Below are positions 25,377-34,374 of a DNA stretch of 64,000 nucleotides, piece after piece. Position numbers and translations under genes: made by a program. Origin of the DNA: a virus; the IMG/VR virus record IMGVR_UViG_3300025154_000049, positions 1-64,000 of that record. One strand, written 5' to 3'. Under the pieces are notes generated by a model. The model had not been told where the DNA came from. It searched no databases and was given only the letters and a program-made list of their open reading frames with translations. Numbering within the stretch: the first letter of the stretch is position 1; every line of letters starts with the position of its first letter.

Positions 25377-25405
25377 TAAAAAACTCCTTATCGAACTACT
25401 AATAT

Positions 25406-25434
25406 ATTATAACATACCTAATTTAAAAAGTCAA
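25406..25434 (-). promoter_or_regulatory. host-type promoter TTGACT-N17-TATAAT
   Basis: Minus strand, -35 at 25429-25434, -10 at 25406-25411 with TGT before the -10; 30 bases before the acidic protein. Confidence 0.7.
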
Positions 25435-25499
25435 CATTAGGATATCTTAGATTATGCCTATAGTATACCATGATTATTATATAATGTCAATATAGAAAT

Positions 25500-25523
25500 A
25501 GAGATGGTTTTTAAACCATCTCT
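25500..25523 (-). terminator. terminator after major capsid gene
   Basis: AGAGATGGTTT pairs with AAACCATCTCT with a short loop, then ATTTCTAT on the minus strand, 30 bases after the capsid stop. Confidence 0.7.
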
Positions 25524-25552
25524 ATTATTGATTCTATGTTTATTACAGAGTC

Positions 25553-26965
25553 TTATACTAAGTTCTGCACGTCAATCTTAGTAATAAACCTGTTCACGAT
25601 GACCTTCATGGCTGACCAAACCAATGCGTACCCTTGGGTTTTTAACACATTGTTTAATACTGGTAAACTTCCGTTTACAACTAAAGGCATATATGGACAG
25701 TAAACAGCAGGAGCATCGAAGTTGCCTGTACCTTTGTAGATACAATATACAGCACTGTCGTCTATTACGTCTATCGCTCTGATTACTGGAATATTTTTGT
25801 TGTACATACCATAAAGTGTAGGTCCTGAAGAAGCAAATCCAGTTCTTTCAAATAAGGTTCCTAATTGGTCAAACAAGGCTGCTGCTTTAACACCACAGAT
25901 AATAGCTGTTACTTCACCACGACCTGCGTTTTGAGCAATGTGGGAAGAAGCTTCAGCGATTCTGTTTCTGAAAGCAAGTTTGTGTTCGACTTCGGAGGTT
26001 CCTGCTGGAGCTGCTGAATCCCATACGATAGGAGTACCGAAAGAAGCATTAGCTATTCTGCTAATAAGAGTGTTTCCCAATTCAGCGTTTATTTCCATTG
26101 TAAGGTCGTTAATCATTTCTGTTTCAGCATCCTTACCAAAGGTTTGTTTTAATTCAAACGCTTTCAAGCTACCCATTTCACTTCTTAATGCGAACACTTC
26201 GGCTCTAACATCAGCGGAATCGAAACTTGATTGAATCGTAGGAAGGTTTCCGTTTTCTTCGTATTCTGTACCAAACTCAGCTCTAGCAACTTCTACACCA
26301 GTAATAGGGGTGATGAAGTCGATAGTTACTAAACCTGTAGCATAGTTAATAGTACCTGTACCTAATGCTCCACCAACTGGAACAATGTTTCCATTACCAT
26401 CATCTATTAAGGTTTGGGTTGTCGTGGAAAGACTGATTGTTAATTGTCTTTCTCTAACAGGTGCTGGAGTTAAGTTGAAAGTATAACTTTGTTGAGCAGC
26501 TATCAATGTTCCTAAGTTCTGATAAACTTTCTCACCAGCGAAACCTACTGCTTGTACTTGAGGTTTAGCAATAGCATTTCTAAGGATGTCATTTTCACTA
26601 ACATTTCCTCTAGTTGTTCTAGCTTTGATTTGTTTGAAATAAACAATACCTTGTTGACCTTTAATAGGTTGAACTGAAGCTAGTAAAGGAAGAATGGAAG
26701 CTGCGTAGTTAGCTGTGATAACATCATAAGCGTATTTAGGTAATTGACCTAAATCTTTTAATGTACCAAATGTTTCACTTACCATTTTTTTGTAGTTTTC
26801 AAACTGTCTAAATTGTTTTCCTAAGATTACATAATCCATAGGGGAAATAGCTCTTACTCTTGCAAGTGGTGATTCTTCCAAGGATTCCATGTAAGGCTTG
26901 TAGGTAGGGTTCTTTAAGAAGTATTCCGCACCTCTTAATACTTTTTCATTCTGAGTCATCTTCAT
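25553..26965 (-). CDS. major capsid protein (gp23-like)
   Basis: 470 residues, between prohead protease and head-completion genes. It has the myovirus capsid order: a short N-terminal segment ending YMESLEESPLARVRAISPMDY, a possible protease cleavage region; LPLLASVQPIKGQQGIVYFKQIKARTTRG, the typical N-arm strand; GEVTAIICGVKAAALFDQLG; and the C-terminal VNGSLPVLNNVLKTQGYALVWS. Residues about 190-225 hold a small beta-module with GTINYATGLVTIDF. Codon choice is less AT-biased than in neighbours, as expected for a highly expressed gene. Confidence 0.9.
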   Translation of the reverse strand: MKMTQNEKVLRGAEYFLKNPTYKPYMESLEESPLARVRAISPMDYVILGKQFRQFENYKKMVSETFGTLKDLGQLPKYAYDVITANYAASILPLLASVQPIKGQQGIVYFKQIKARTTRGNVSENDILRNAIAKPQVQAVGFAGEKVYQNLGTLIAAQQSYTFNLTPAPVRERQLTISLSTTTQTLIDDGNGNIVPVGGALGTGTINYATGLVTIDFITPITGVEVARAEFGTEYEENGNLPTIQSSFDSADVRAEVFALRSEMGSLKAFELKQTFGKDAETEMINDLTMEINAELGNTLISRIANASFGTPIVWDSAAPAGTSEVEHKLAFRNRIAEASSHIAQNAGRGEVTAIICGVKAAALFDQLGTLFERTGFASSGPTLYGMYNKNIPVIRAIDVIDDSAVYCIYKGTGNFDAPAVYCPYMPLVVNGSLPVLNNVLKTQGYALVWSAMKVIVNRFITKIDVQNLV

Positions 26966-27032
26966 AATTTTAAATCACTCCTGTGGTCTGACGTTACTTA
27001 TATCTTACAAACTATCTAACAATACATCTATA

Positions 27033-27042
27033 TATAATATAA
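27033..27042 (-). promoter_or_regulatory. late-type promoter element of capsid gene
   Basis: Exact element followed by TATAG, 68 bases before the capsid start; GGAGTG ribosome site lies between. Confidence 0.65.
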
Positions 27043-27046
27043 AGAA

Positions 27047-28474
27047 CTATTTTGATTTTTCATTTTTGTACTGTCTGAACAAATTATAGACAGGTGGTTT
27101 ATCCTCTTTCAAAGACTGTTGCTGTTTTTTATCAACAACTTTTTTCTCTTCCATTCTAACTTCTTCTTTAACAATTTTTTTGTTTTTAAGGTTAAGTGAT
27201 TGAAGAATACCAACTGTTTGAACTTCTCCCAATGTTTCTAACATGCTTCTTACGTTTTCTATAGGAGCATTGTATTCTCTCGAAATAGAAAGAACTAAAT
27301 TTTCATTTTGTTTTTCTTTTTCTTCATTTACTAAATGTTCCGCTCTTGAAATTATTTCTTTAACTTCACTAAGAGGAATACCTAAATTAACAGTTTCTTC
27401 AAGAACATATTCAATAACAGGTATAGCTTCTACGATAGAATCTAACTCACCAAGTTCTGACCACTTTTCATTGTCTTCTGTTAATTTTTTAACTTTTCTT
27501 TCAATCTGTTCAGGTCTTCCTAATTTAGCATAAGCTTCGAGTAATGAACCAGACTTCTCTAAATCTTCTTTAAGAGTGGTAATATCTTCTATTTCACACT
27601 CTTTCAAATGATTCTCAATAACTGCTAATTTTTCTGAAATCTGATTTTTTTCTGTTTCTACTTCTTCTGCTTTAGCTAATTTTTCTGTAAGACTAGCTAT
27701 CTCAGCATTTTTCTTAATAACTTCTTCATCTAATTGTTTTGCTTTAGCTTCAGAAATAGCTTTCTCTTCCCTAAGTTTCATAACTTCTTCGTTAAGAGAA
27801 TTCTTTTCTGTTCTTAAGTCTTCATAAATTTTTTGGGTAAATTCCATCTCTAGTCTCCTCATGTCTTCTTTTATCTTTTTGATATTTTCTTTAATCAAAG
27901 GATTAGTTTCTGTAAAACCTGGATTCAATACGAAGTCAAAAGTTTCCAAATAATAACTATTTTCGTCAACTATTGGCATACCTTCGTGAGTCTCGTTGGA
28001 TTTATAGTCCCCAGATGCTCTGGAAGATACTTTTATTCTCGAACCTGCTTTCATAACAACATAAAGGTTTCTTCCAGCAGGAGTACCTAGAATATATGCC
28101 TCGCCCATACCCATCTTAGTTTCTTCGTCAATCCATAATTTAGTAACAATATGAGAAACTTTGCCATCCGTTATATCTGATTCAGTTATACCTCTATCTT
28201 CATGACCTATACAACCAAACATAACTTTATCGTCCAGTCTTCTTCTTAAATCTGGATGACCTATAATAGTTTCCCAAAATACTTTAGGATAATATCTTTC
28301 ATTTCTTGAAACACCGTCTGGAACAAAGAAAACACCTTGAACAACTGCCAAGATATTTCTACCGTCTGCAACAGATTTATTAGAAGATTCATTTAAATAA
28401 TCTTCTTTTAATTCCCATTTATTATCGGGTATGTCCCAAAGCTCATATTGAAAATTTTTACTCATTACTTTCAT
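27047..28474 (-). CDS. prohead protease fused to scaffold-like coiled coil
   Basis: About 475 residues; start at the ATG at 28474 or 28465, since the longest frame needs a TTG. Residues about 30-200 are the gp21-type serine protease: FGCIGHEDRG gives the catalytic His and KVSSRASGDY the catalytic Ser, and the domain ends FDFVLNPGFTETNP. Residues 200-400 are a long glutamate/lysine coiled coil, like a scaffold core protein; the tail is basic. T4 keeps protease (gp21) and scaffold (gp22) on separate genes; here one chain seems to hold both. Confidence 0.8.
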   Translation of the reverse strand: MKVMSKNFQYELWDIPDNKWELKEDYLNESSNKSVADGRNILAVVQGVFFVPDGVSRNERYYPKVFWETIIGHPDLRRRLDDKVMFGCIGHEDRGITESDITDGKVSHIVTKLWIDEETKMGMGEAYILGTPAGRNLYVVMKAGSRIKVSSRASGDYKSNETHEGMPIVDENSYYLETFDFVLNPGFTETNPLIKENIKKIKEDMRRLEMEFTQKIYEDLRTEKNSLNEEVMKLREEKAISEAKAKQLDEEVIKKNAEIASLTEKLAKAEEVETEKNQISEKLAVIENHLKECEIEDITTLKEDLEKSGSLLEAYAKLGRPEQIERKVKKLTEDNEKWSELGELDSIVEAIPVIEYVLEETVNLGIPLSEVKEIISRAEHLVNEEKEKQNENLVLSISREYNAPIENVRSMLETLGEVQTVGILQSLNLKNKKIVKEEVRMEEKKVVDKKQQQSLKEDKPPVYNLFRQYKNEKSK

Positions 28475-28880
28475 ACTCTCCAAAATTTATTGTTTTTGAA
28501 TAGATGACTTGATTAGTTGTTTCCGTTTTTTTCCAAGATGCTAAATTAAATAAATTTTTAATTTGTTTATTGTGAGGCTCGAATTGTTGAAGAGCATGTA
28601 CCAAATCTGAAAAACTTTCATTATTCTTAATTGATTTTAATACATATTCTTCTATTTCTGTATCCTCGTCCATAGCTCTTTTGTCTATTGTTATCTTTAC
28701 TTTTATAGTTTTATTCTGATTTTCTGATGTTATATCCCAGATAAGAGGTGCTGTGGTAGAATTTAAATCGTATTTAAAGTGTCTTAAACTTAAGGAAACT
28801 AGAGGACTTTCTATATTTACATCTCTGGGTATCCCTACTTTTTCAGTCAACTCTAATACTTTTTGTAATTTACCTTTCAC
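28458..28880 (-). CDS. prohead core-type protein, unknown
   Basis: 140 residues with a probable GTG start (MKGKLQKVLELTEKVGIP), matching the shared head-region N-terminal peptide. The rest (FKYDLNSTTAPLIWDITSENQNKTIKVKITIDKRAMDED) is a beta-then-helix domain with no known match. Overlaps the next gene upstream by 11 bases and the protease gene downstream, all in one assembly operon. Confidence 0.45.
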   Translation of the reverse strand: MKGKLQKVLELTEKVGIPRDVNIESPLVSLSLRHFKYDLNSTTAPLIWDITSENQNKTIKVKITIDKRAMDEDTEIEEYVLKSIKNNESFSDLVHALQQFEPHNKQIKNLFNLASWKKTETTNQVIYSKTINFGEYESNE

Positions 28881-29202
28881 CGTCTACTTTCCTTCTTCTT
28901 ATTAATAGTGAATGTTTTTTGGCTAATTTTGCTTGGGGGGTTCTCGATTTCAACCTAGCTTTTATTAAAGTAGCTTTATTGTGTAAATCGTCTACCTCTT
29001 CCACATCCCCCAACTTATTTCTAATGTTCTTAACTCTTCCGTGTTCAACTTTTTTAGTGAAAAGTTCCTCCTTTAACTCGTCCTCCTCGTCTTCAGAGTT
29101 GGTCTCTTCACCATCATGGCGACGTGGTGATTCTGTTATCTCCACAGCAGACCCACCACCTTCGCAAATTATTCTAACTAGTTCATTAATTCTTTTAAAC
29201 AT
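28870..29202 (-). CDS. prohead core-type protein, charged
   Basis: 110 residues. Starts MFKRINELVRIICEGGG, a targeting-like peptide with a plausible CEG|G cleavage site. The middle is acidic (EETNSEDEEDELKEEL) and the last 30 residues very basic (RLKSRTPQAKLAKKHSLLIRRRK), like small T4 prohead core proteins gp67/gp68. Lies between the acidic 210-aa protein and the protease operon. Confidence 0.5.
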   Translation of the reverse strand: MFKRINELVRIICEGGGSAVEITESPRRHDGEETNSEDEEDELKEELFTKKVEHGRVKNIRNKLGDVEEVDDLHNKATLIKARLKSRTPQAKLAKKHSLLIRRRKVDGER

Positions 29203-29204
29203 TA

Positions 29205-29837
29205 TTAATCCAATAAATCAAACATGTCGAATTCATCAGCTACTATAGACTCGTTAGTAAAATAAGTACTTCTACTTGATTCAAACAACTCATTTTTAAA
29301 TTCGTTATATTCTTCATCTTCGTCGCTTAAGGATTCATTTGGCTCTTCTTCATCTTCTTCTGAACTTTCTTCGCCTTCTTCATCCTCTTCGCCATACATA
29401 TCATCTTCGTTGTCGAAACCTTCACCGTCATCTTCGTAATCTTCTTCGCTTTCTTCCTCTTCGCCCTCATCTACATCGTCTATAAATTGTTGAAGAGTGT
29501 CTATGTCTACGTTTGTATCTATCATAATTCTAGTAAACATTATTAAAGCATGCTGAACTTCTTCTGGAGATGATTCAAAAGCATTTGTTAATTTAGATAA
29601 AGCATGAACATTATCCTCATCTCCATCTCCGTCAACATCTTCTCCATTTTCGTCATCTTCTTCGTGGTCTGAATGTTCTTCATCATCCAAACTTTGACTA
29701 TCCAAAGATTCTTCATCGTCTTCTTCTGGTTCTGCTATAGCTCTAACAGATAAATCTTCCAACTCGTCGTCTTTTTCATATTTAAAACTAGGAGTTAGTT
29801 CTCTAAGACTTTCTAAAAGTGATTTTTTCTTATCCAT
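29205..29837 (-). CDS. highly acidic prohead core/scaffold protein
   Basis: 210 residues from the ATG at 29837 (MDKKKSLLESLRELTPSF), which has GGAG upstream; the longer frame needs TTG. Aspartate and glutamate dominate from 30 to 190 (EEDDEESLDSQSLDDEEH). The N-terminus resembles the shared head-region peptide. Position between portal and protease matches the T4 order portal-gp67-gp68-gp21. Two repeats of the form FE-S/SS-x-x-E mark possible protease sites. Confidence 0.55.
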   Translation of the reverse strand: MDKKKSLLESLRELTPSFKYEKDDELEDLSVRAIAEPEEDDEESLDSQSLDDEEHSDHEEDDENGEDVDGDGDEDNVHALSKLTNAFESSPEEVQHALIMFTRIMIDTNVDIDTLQQFIDDVDEGEEEESEEDYEDDGEGFDNEDDMYGEEDEEGEESSEEDEEEPNESLSDEDEEYNEFKNELFESSRSTYFTNESIVADEFDMFDLLD

Positions 29838-29889
29838 CTTCAATTCTCCAAACTTATATAATATACATATTATGTATTAAGCCTCTAAT

Positions 29890-29899
29890 TATAATATAA
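29890..29899 (-). promoter_or_regulatory. late-type promoter element
   Basis: Exact element followed by ATTAG, 53 bases before the acidic core protein. Confidence 0.6.
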
Positions 29900-29922
29900 A
29901 TTAGACTTAATTAATTATAAAA

Positions 29923-31647
29923 TTAAAACGTATCAGCTACATTAACACTACCACCACTAGGGGTTTCTGGAGGTGTTGGAGCCTCTGCTGTTATAGTTGG
30001 AGTTTCTCCTGTAGGAGTACTAGAAGTACTAGGAGCTCCTTGAGGAGATTGAGTAGATAATTGAGGACCTTGGAAAGAAGTATTTCCTCTGCTAGGAGTT
30101 CCAGAAGGAGTCATAAGTTCTCCCCCCCTATCGGGTAATGATACCCTACCCTTACCATCAGCATATAATTTTAAAACTTTTTGCATTTTAGGGAAAGCAG
30201 CGGTATACATTTTAAAGAATTCAAGTAACTCTTTACTGTCTACTTCTAAAGCTATCTGGTCAGATGAAGAAATCTCGTTTAATAAAGCTACAAAATCTTT
30301 AAGTGTAGTCATTACTGCTACTATTACTTCCATATCGTCCATTAAATCCACATTAGTAACAGATTTAAATTTTACTTTTATATCATTTTTCTCAACATAA
30401 TACCCCTTATGGAATAAATGTTTCCACATTATATCTTTGATACCATTACCGTAACATGTTTGAATATTTACTAGCTTGGTAGAGTAAGCAGAATAAACTT
30501 TTAGCATATCTGTCTTACCTAATAATTGGTCTCCGTATGCTAAATAAAAAGAAGGAACTCCCATAGCCAAAGCTATGTTTTTCCTTACATCGTTTATTCT
30601 ATTATTTAAATCAGAACTATCAAAATTAAACTGTATTTGTTCTATACCACCCTTACCGTCTGAGAATCTTGGGATAACTTTAAACCTAGAAGCTGTCTGT
30701 AGAATATCTCCTACGTTAAGATTTTCCATATTTAAGGCTTCAGTGTTCATACTGTTAAGTATGTTCTCGTATCTGTCTATAGCTTCTGAAGTATTAGTAT
30801 TATCCATATCTGCGTTCATGTCTACAGATACTATAATGGGGGCTAATACCCTTTTCAACTCTGAGGCTAGGGCAGTAGTCTCTAATACACTTAATTTTTT
30901 AACTGAAGATAATACGGGATATATTACCGATGTTCCAACTCTTACAGACTCTGGAACATCTATAATATCTGTATCTGTTTCTACTTTTACTCTCAGTCTG
31001 TTGTTATTTAAACAGAAGTGTACTATCTCGTCCTTATCTATAAGCTCAAACTTAGAAGCCTTTCTGTTAAATCTGAAAAATGAATCAATATCTCTTCCCT
31101 TATAAATAGCCAAGTAATCGTCTAAATCACAATTATCTGTAATTTCTACTACTCCAACACCTTTTACTATCTTAGTCTTAAGGAAGTATTCTCCCATTAG
31201 CATAAAGTCTGGAAGAATATCCGAAGAGAGACCAGCTAAATCATGCTGGTCTACAAACCCGTCCATTATTTTTTGTATATCTTCATCTGTTTTATATCTT
31301 TTTTCTCTATTAGGAGAATATTCTATGGATATAAATTTATCATCAGATACACTACTGAAAGCATCGTTATATAAAGAAGTCAATAAAGTTTGTACAAGTT
31401 CATTATCTCGTACAGTCATTAAATTTTTTATTAAATCTTCCCTAGACTTGAAACTAGCCCCCATCTGTTTCATTATCTGACCGATAACATTACTTCTGGA
31501 ATAGTCCCCATAAGAGTCCACGGGTAAATTATATCTGTTAGTTAAATCAAACGTCTTAGTACTGTCGGGTTTTAAATCATAATGTCCCGTTAGTCCTCTA
31601 AATATGTTCATTGCTTGACTTAATTCAAAACCGCCACCAAAAGGCAT
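29923..31647 (-). CDS. portal protein (gp20-like)
   Basis: 574 residues. Typical myovirus portal features are SVKKLSVLETTALASELKRVLAPIIVSVD, NVGDILQTASRFKVIPRFSDGKGGIEQIQF, and the crown region IALAMGVPSFYLAYGD, seen in gp20-like portals as GVP...L. The C-terminal 70 residues are a proline/threonine-rich disordered tail. It sits directly below the terminase gene and above core proteins, the conserved T4 order. Confidence 0.88.
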   Translation of the reverse strand: MPFGGGFELSQAMNIFRGLTGHYDLKPDSTKTFDLTNRYNLPVDSYGDYSRSNVIGQIMKQMGASFKSREDLIKNLMTVRDNELVQTLLTSLYNDAFSSVSDDKFISIEYSPNREKRYKTDEDIQKIMDGFVDQHDLAGLSSDILPDFMLMGEYFLKTKIVKGVGVVEITDNCDLDDYLAIYKGRDIDSFFRFNRKASKFELIDKDEIVHFCLNNNRLRVKVETDTDIIDVPESVRVGTSVIYPVLSSVKKLSVLETTALASELKRVLAPIIVSVDMNADMDNTNTSEAIDRYENILNSMNTEALNMENLNVGDILQTASRFKVIPRFSDGKGGIEQIQFNFDSSDLNNRINDVRKNIALAMGVPSFYLAYGDQLLGKTDMLKVYSAYSTKLVNIQTCYGNGIKDIMWKHLFHKGYYVEKNDIKVKFKSVTNVDLMDDMEVIVAVMTTLKDFVALLNEISSSDQIALEVDSKELLEFFKMYTAAFPKMQKVLKLYADGKGRVSLPDRGGELMTPSGTPSRGNTSFQGPQLSTQSPQGAPSTSSTPTGETPTITAEAPTPPETPSGGSVNVADTF

Positions 31648-31672
31648 ATAAAAACCTCCGAATAAATCTACT

Positions 31673-31682
31673 TATAATATAA
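31673..31682 (-). promoter_or_regulatory. late-type promoter element of portal gene
   Basis: Exact element followed by AGTAG, 26 bases before the portal start. Confidence 0.6.
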
Positions 31683-31683
31683 A

Positions 31684-33579
31684 TTATTTAAAGTTCCATG
31701 TTTTATTTATCTGTTCTTTTTGTTGTTGTGTCCTAGCCTGTCTCATTAACTGAGATAAACCAAGTCCTAAATCTGGAGTCAGTCCATCTTTATTAGACAG
31801 GTCTACGTAAACCTGATTTCTGTTCATATAATCTTTAGAATTGATACATTTCCAGATACCCCCACACACAGAGTCAGCAATATCTTTGCTGTTATTTGAT
31901 ATATGGTCTATCTTCTTTTCTAAATCTCTTAGCCCTAACAGTTCTGTTATTAGTAGTTCGTTTTTAACCCCTATTAGTTTATTAGTATACATTAATTCTC
32001 TTAAAGTGTAATAAGGTTCCTTAGTTCTATCCACAGATAAATATTCTGTTTCTACATTACTTGTTCTAAGTAACTGACGAGTAACATCTCCTTGAAACAT
32101 GTCAGTAGTTATAACTTTAATAGGGTATCCCATTTTTATCAATAAAAATAAAAAATCTATGACTTTAATTATATTTATTTCTTCCCCTTTTTTGGCTTCT
32201 ATCCCTATAGCAAAATCTACATAGAACATTCTTTCTCTTTTTTTAGTTACAGGAATACTAGGATTCTCTATAGTAGGTCTTATTTCAAATTCCTCTAGTG
32301 TGCTATATACTGAAGATAGTCCAAATCTATCTTTCTTAGTAGCTATATCTAAATGAACAAACCTGTAACTATCCTGATGAAGAGGTTTTTTAAAATAATC
32401 TAAACTATGAACATAATTCTCTAACTTATCGTTTGGGTCATTAAAACTCATGCTAATAATATCATTTTTGAATCTGTTTGGATTAACAAATAAGTTCCTA
32501 ACGAGTTGTTTAGATTTAAACAAAGATATATCTGCATGAACCCTACGTCCAGCTACATCCCTTATACTCCCTATTAATCTAGTACCACTAAAATCTTCAT
32601 AATAAGTATAAGGAACATCTATTGTATTTTCTTCCATCTCTGGAGAAATTATTTCTTCATCATCAACTAATCGGGGGTCTCTTTTAGAATCCCCTAAGAA
32701 AACCCTAAAAGTATCTTTTGTAAAAGTACCCTTAACTTGCCAAGCTGACAAGTTATCCCTAAAATTTCCGAATGGGTTAGTCTGTATTTCTTCAATAGCA
32801 GTATTTAAATAGTCTTGTTCGTCTATGGGGGAACTTACTAACCATAAAATACCAGGCATAAAATCGCTAAATTTATCAAACCTAGATTTTCTTCTCGTCT
32901 TGAACAGGTTATGAATATCTTGAGCTTTTTTTATAGACTCCTTCCCTAAGTAATAAGAAACTTCGTCCATTAAACACCCGAAATTCATCTTACCTAATAA
33001 ATGGTTAATATTTGAACCAATATTAACTAGGATGATATCGTTAATTATAACACCCTCGTCTGAAGCAGTGGTTCTAGCTTTTGGAGTTGCTTTTCTCTCT
33101 ATAAAATAGGGAGAAGTATTAACCATCCCCAAAAACTTAGAGAAAGCAACAGAACTTCCCTGAGCTTTATCTGGTGTCATTATTGTAAAAGCAAAAGGGT
33201 CTAAGCGTTTTGTCTGTAAATAATAGGTATAGGGGTCTTTTAAACACATCAATTTGTACATTTCATATACCATAGAGGCTATTGCTATAGTCGTCTTACC
33301 TACTCCTATTGCAGTTGAGAGAATAAATTCGTTATACATGTTAATACAAGGGTGCGGATGTACTTCTTGAAGTAGTTCTAACCAGTAATCGTATATCTCG
33401 TCCCCTAAAGAATTTCCTAAATAATAAGGGTCTTTTATAAAAGTAACTATATCTACAGGTTTCTCCGTATAAGAATCTTCTTCAGCATAATAAATAGCCT
33501 CCCCTTTATCCCAAATGGAAAGGTCTTTGTAATTGGTAAAAACATCTTCAGTATAATTAATCCTCTGAAGGTAAGTCAT
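31684..33579 (-). CDS. terL: terminase large subunit
   Basis: 631 residues. The ATPase half has Walker A STAIGVGKTTIA (about 90-100) and Walker B GCLMDEVSYY (about 200). The nuclease half shows RFVHLDIATKKDRFGLSS (first metal Asp), VITTDMFQGDVTRQLL (second) and NNSKDIADSVCGGIWK (third), the RNase H-like series of TerL. It packages DNA through the portal encoded next door. Overlaps the upstream 148-aa gene by 23 bases. Confidence 0.92.
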   Translation of the reverse strand: MTYLQRINYTEDVFTNYKDLSIWDKGEAIYYAEEDSYTEKPVDIVTFIKDPYYLGNSLGDEIYDYWLELLQEVHPHPCINMYNEFILSTAIGVGKTTIAIASMVYEMYKLMCLKDPYTYYLQTKRLDPFAFTIMTPDKAQGSSVAFSKFLGMVNTSPYFIERKATPKARTTASDEGVIINDIILVNIGSNINHLLGKMNFGCLMDEVSYYLGKESIKKAQDIHNLFKTRRKSRFDKFSDFMPGILWLVSSPIDEQDYLNTAIEEIQTNPFGNFRDNLSAWQVKGTFTKDTFRVFLGDSKRDPRLVDDEEIISPEMEENTIDVPYTYYEDFSGTRLIGSIRDVAGRRVHADISLFKSKQLVRNLFVNPNRFKNDIISMSFNDPNDKLENYVHSLDYFKKPLHQDSYRFVHLDIATKKDRFGLSSVYSTLEEFEIRPTIENPSIPVTKKRERMFYVDFAIGIEAKKGEEINIIKVIDFLFLLIKMGYPIKVITTDMFQGDVTRQLLRTSNVETEYLSVDRTKEPYYTLRELMYTNKLIGVKNELLITELLGLRDLEKKIDHISNNSKDIADSVCGGIWKCINSKDYMNRNQVYVDLSNKDGLTPDLGLGLSQLMRQARTQQQKEQINKTWNFK

Positions 33580-34003
33580 TATTTTCTCTAGCCCTTCGTT
33601 TCATTTCATTAACAAATTCTCTTATTCGGGCATCCTGTGGAAGATTTCCTCCTTTAGCAGGAGGACTATCTTGAAAATAAGCTCTTATTATCTCATTTTT
33701 TGTTGAAATATCATACAGTTTAGTCAAAAAACCAAGACTAGCGTACTTAGACTTAACCACGCTATTCAATAGCTGTATTAAATCTTTAGGTTCTAACGCA
33801 AAGATAAATTCATCGGAACACAAATACTTCTCTATCTTTCTAATTATCCTGTTACATTTTCTAATACATCCCATTTCGTTTGAAACAAGACTCATAAACT
33901 TGTCAGGTGTCAAATTCCTCTTAATACGAGTTTTATTCTCAACTAAAGATTTTACCTCAGAAGTGATATCTATTATTTTATCTTTATTGTCGTTAGAATC
34001 CAT
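33557..34003 (-). CDS. candidate terminase small subunit
   Basis: 148 residues, helical and charged, directly upstream of and overlapping the large terminase gene. Position and size suit a small terminase; the sequence (LTPDKFMSLVSNEMGCIRKCNRIIRKIEKYL) shows no clear HTH, so the call rests on context. Confidence 0.45.
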   Translation of the reverse strand: MDSNDNKDKIIDITSEVKSLVENKTRIKRNLTPDKFMSLVSNEMGCIRKCNRIIRKIEKYLCSDEFIFALEPKDLIQLLNSVVKSKYASLGFLTKLYDISTKNEIIRAYFQDSPPAKGGNLPQDARIREFVNEMKRRARENNDLPSED

Positions 34004-34026
34004 CTTAACCCCGTACCCTTAATCAA

Positions 34027-34374
34027 CTAAATGTTTATTTCCATAGAATCGTTGTCGATTATTTCTATAAATTCTTGATAAATATCTAAAGTCTTAGCTT
34101 TATCTATTTTCTTTTTAGGATTGACAGTAACCTTAGAGAATATCTCTTCAGCTTCTTGTATAAACCCATATAACTTTTCTTCTTTAGGAAAACTTACCTT
34201 CTTACCAGCACACATAAAAAAGAACTTAAAGATATCTACTCCAACATCTTTGTATATAGAATATAAAGTAGGAAAGTCTATATTCATGTTCCTACTAATA
34301 TAGAACAAGATACAAGTGGTTCTATTCACTGGTATTTTTAACGATGGTTGAACTGTTGTTTCAGCATGTTCCAT
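34027..34374 (-). CDS. small hypothetical protein in packaging/sigma operon
   Basis: 115 residues, starting MEHAETTVQPSLKIPVNRTT. Residues 30-60 (RNMNIDFPTLYSIYKDVGVDIFKFFFMCAGKKVSFP) are a compact helical part. It overlaps the sigma-like gene by 37 bases, a long overlap that suggests coupled expression. It could be a co-activator for late transcription (T4 gp33-like) or a packaging factor; no motif decides this. Confidence 0.35.
   Translation of the reverse strand: MEHAETTVQPSLKIPVNRTTCILFYISRNMNIDFPTLYSIYKDVGVDIFKFFFMCAGKKVSFPKEEKLYGFIQEAEEIFSKVTVNPKKKIDKAKTLDIYQEFIEIIDNDSMEINI

Noticed and set aside
30575-31105. Plus-strand frame of 176 codons opposite the portal gene
   Set aside because: Shadow of the portal coding strand; the portal assignment is secure.
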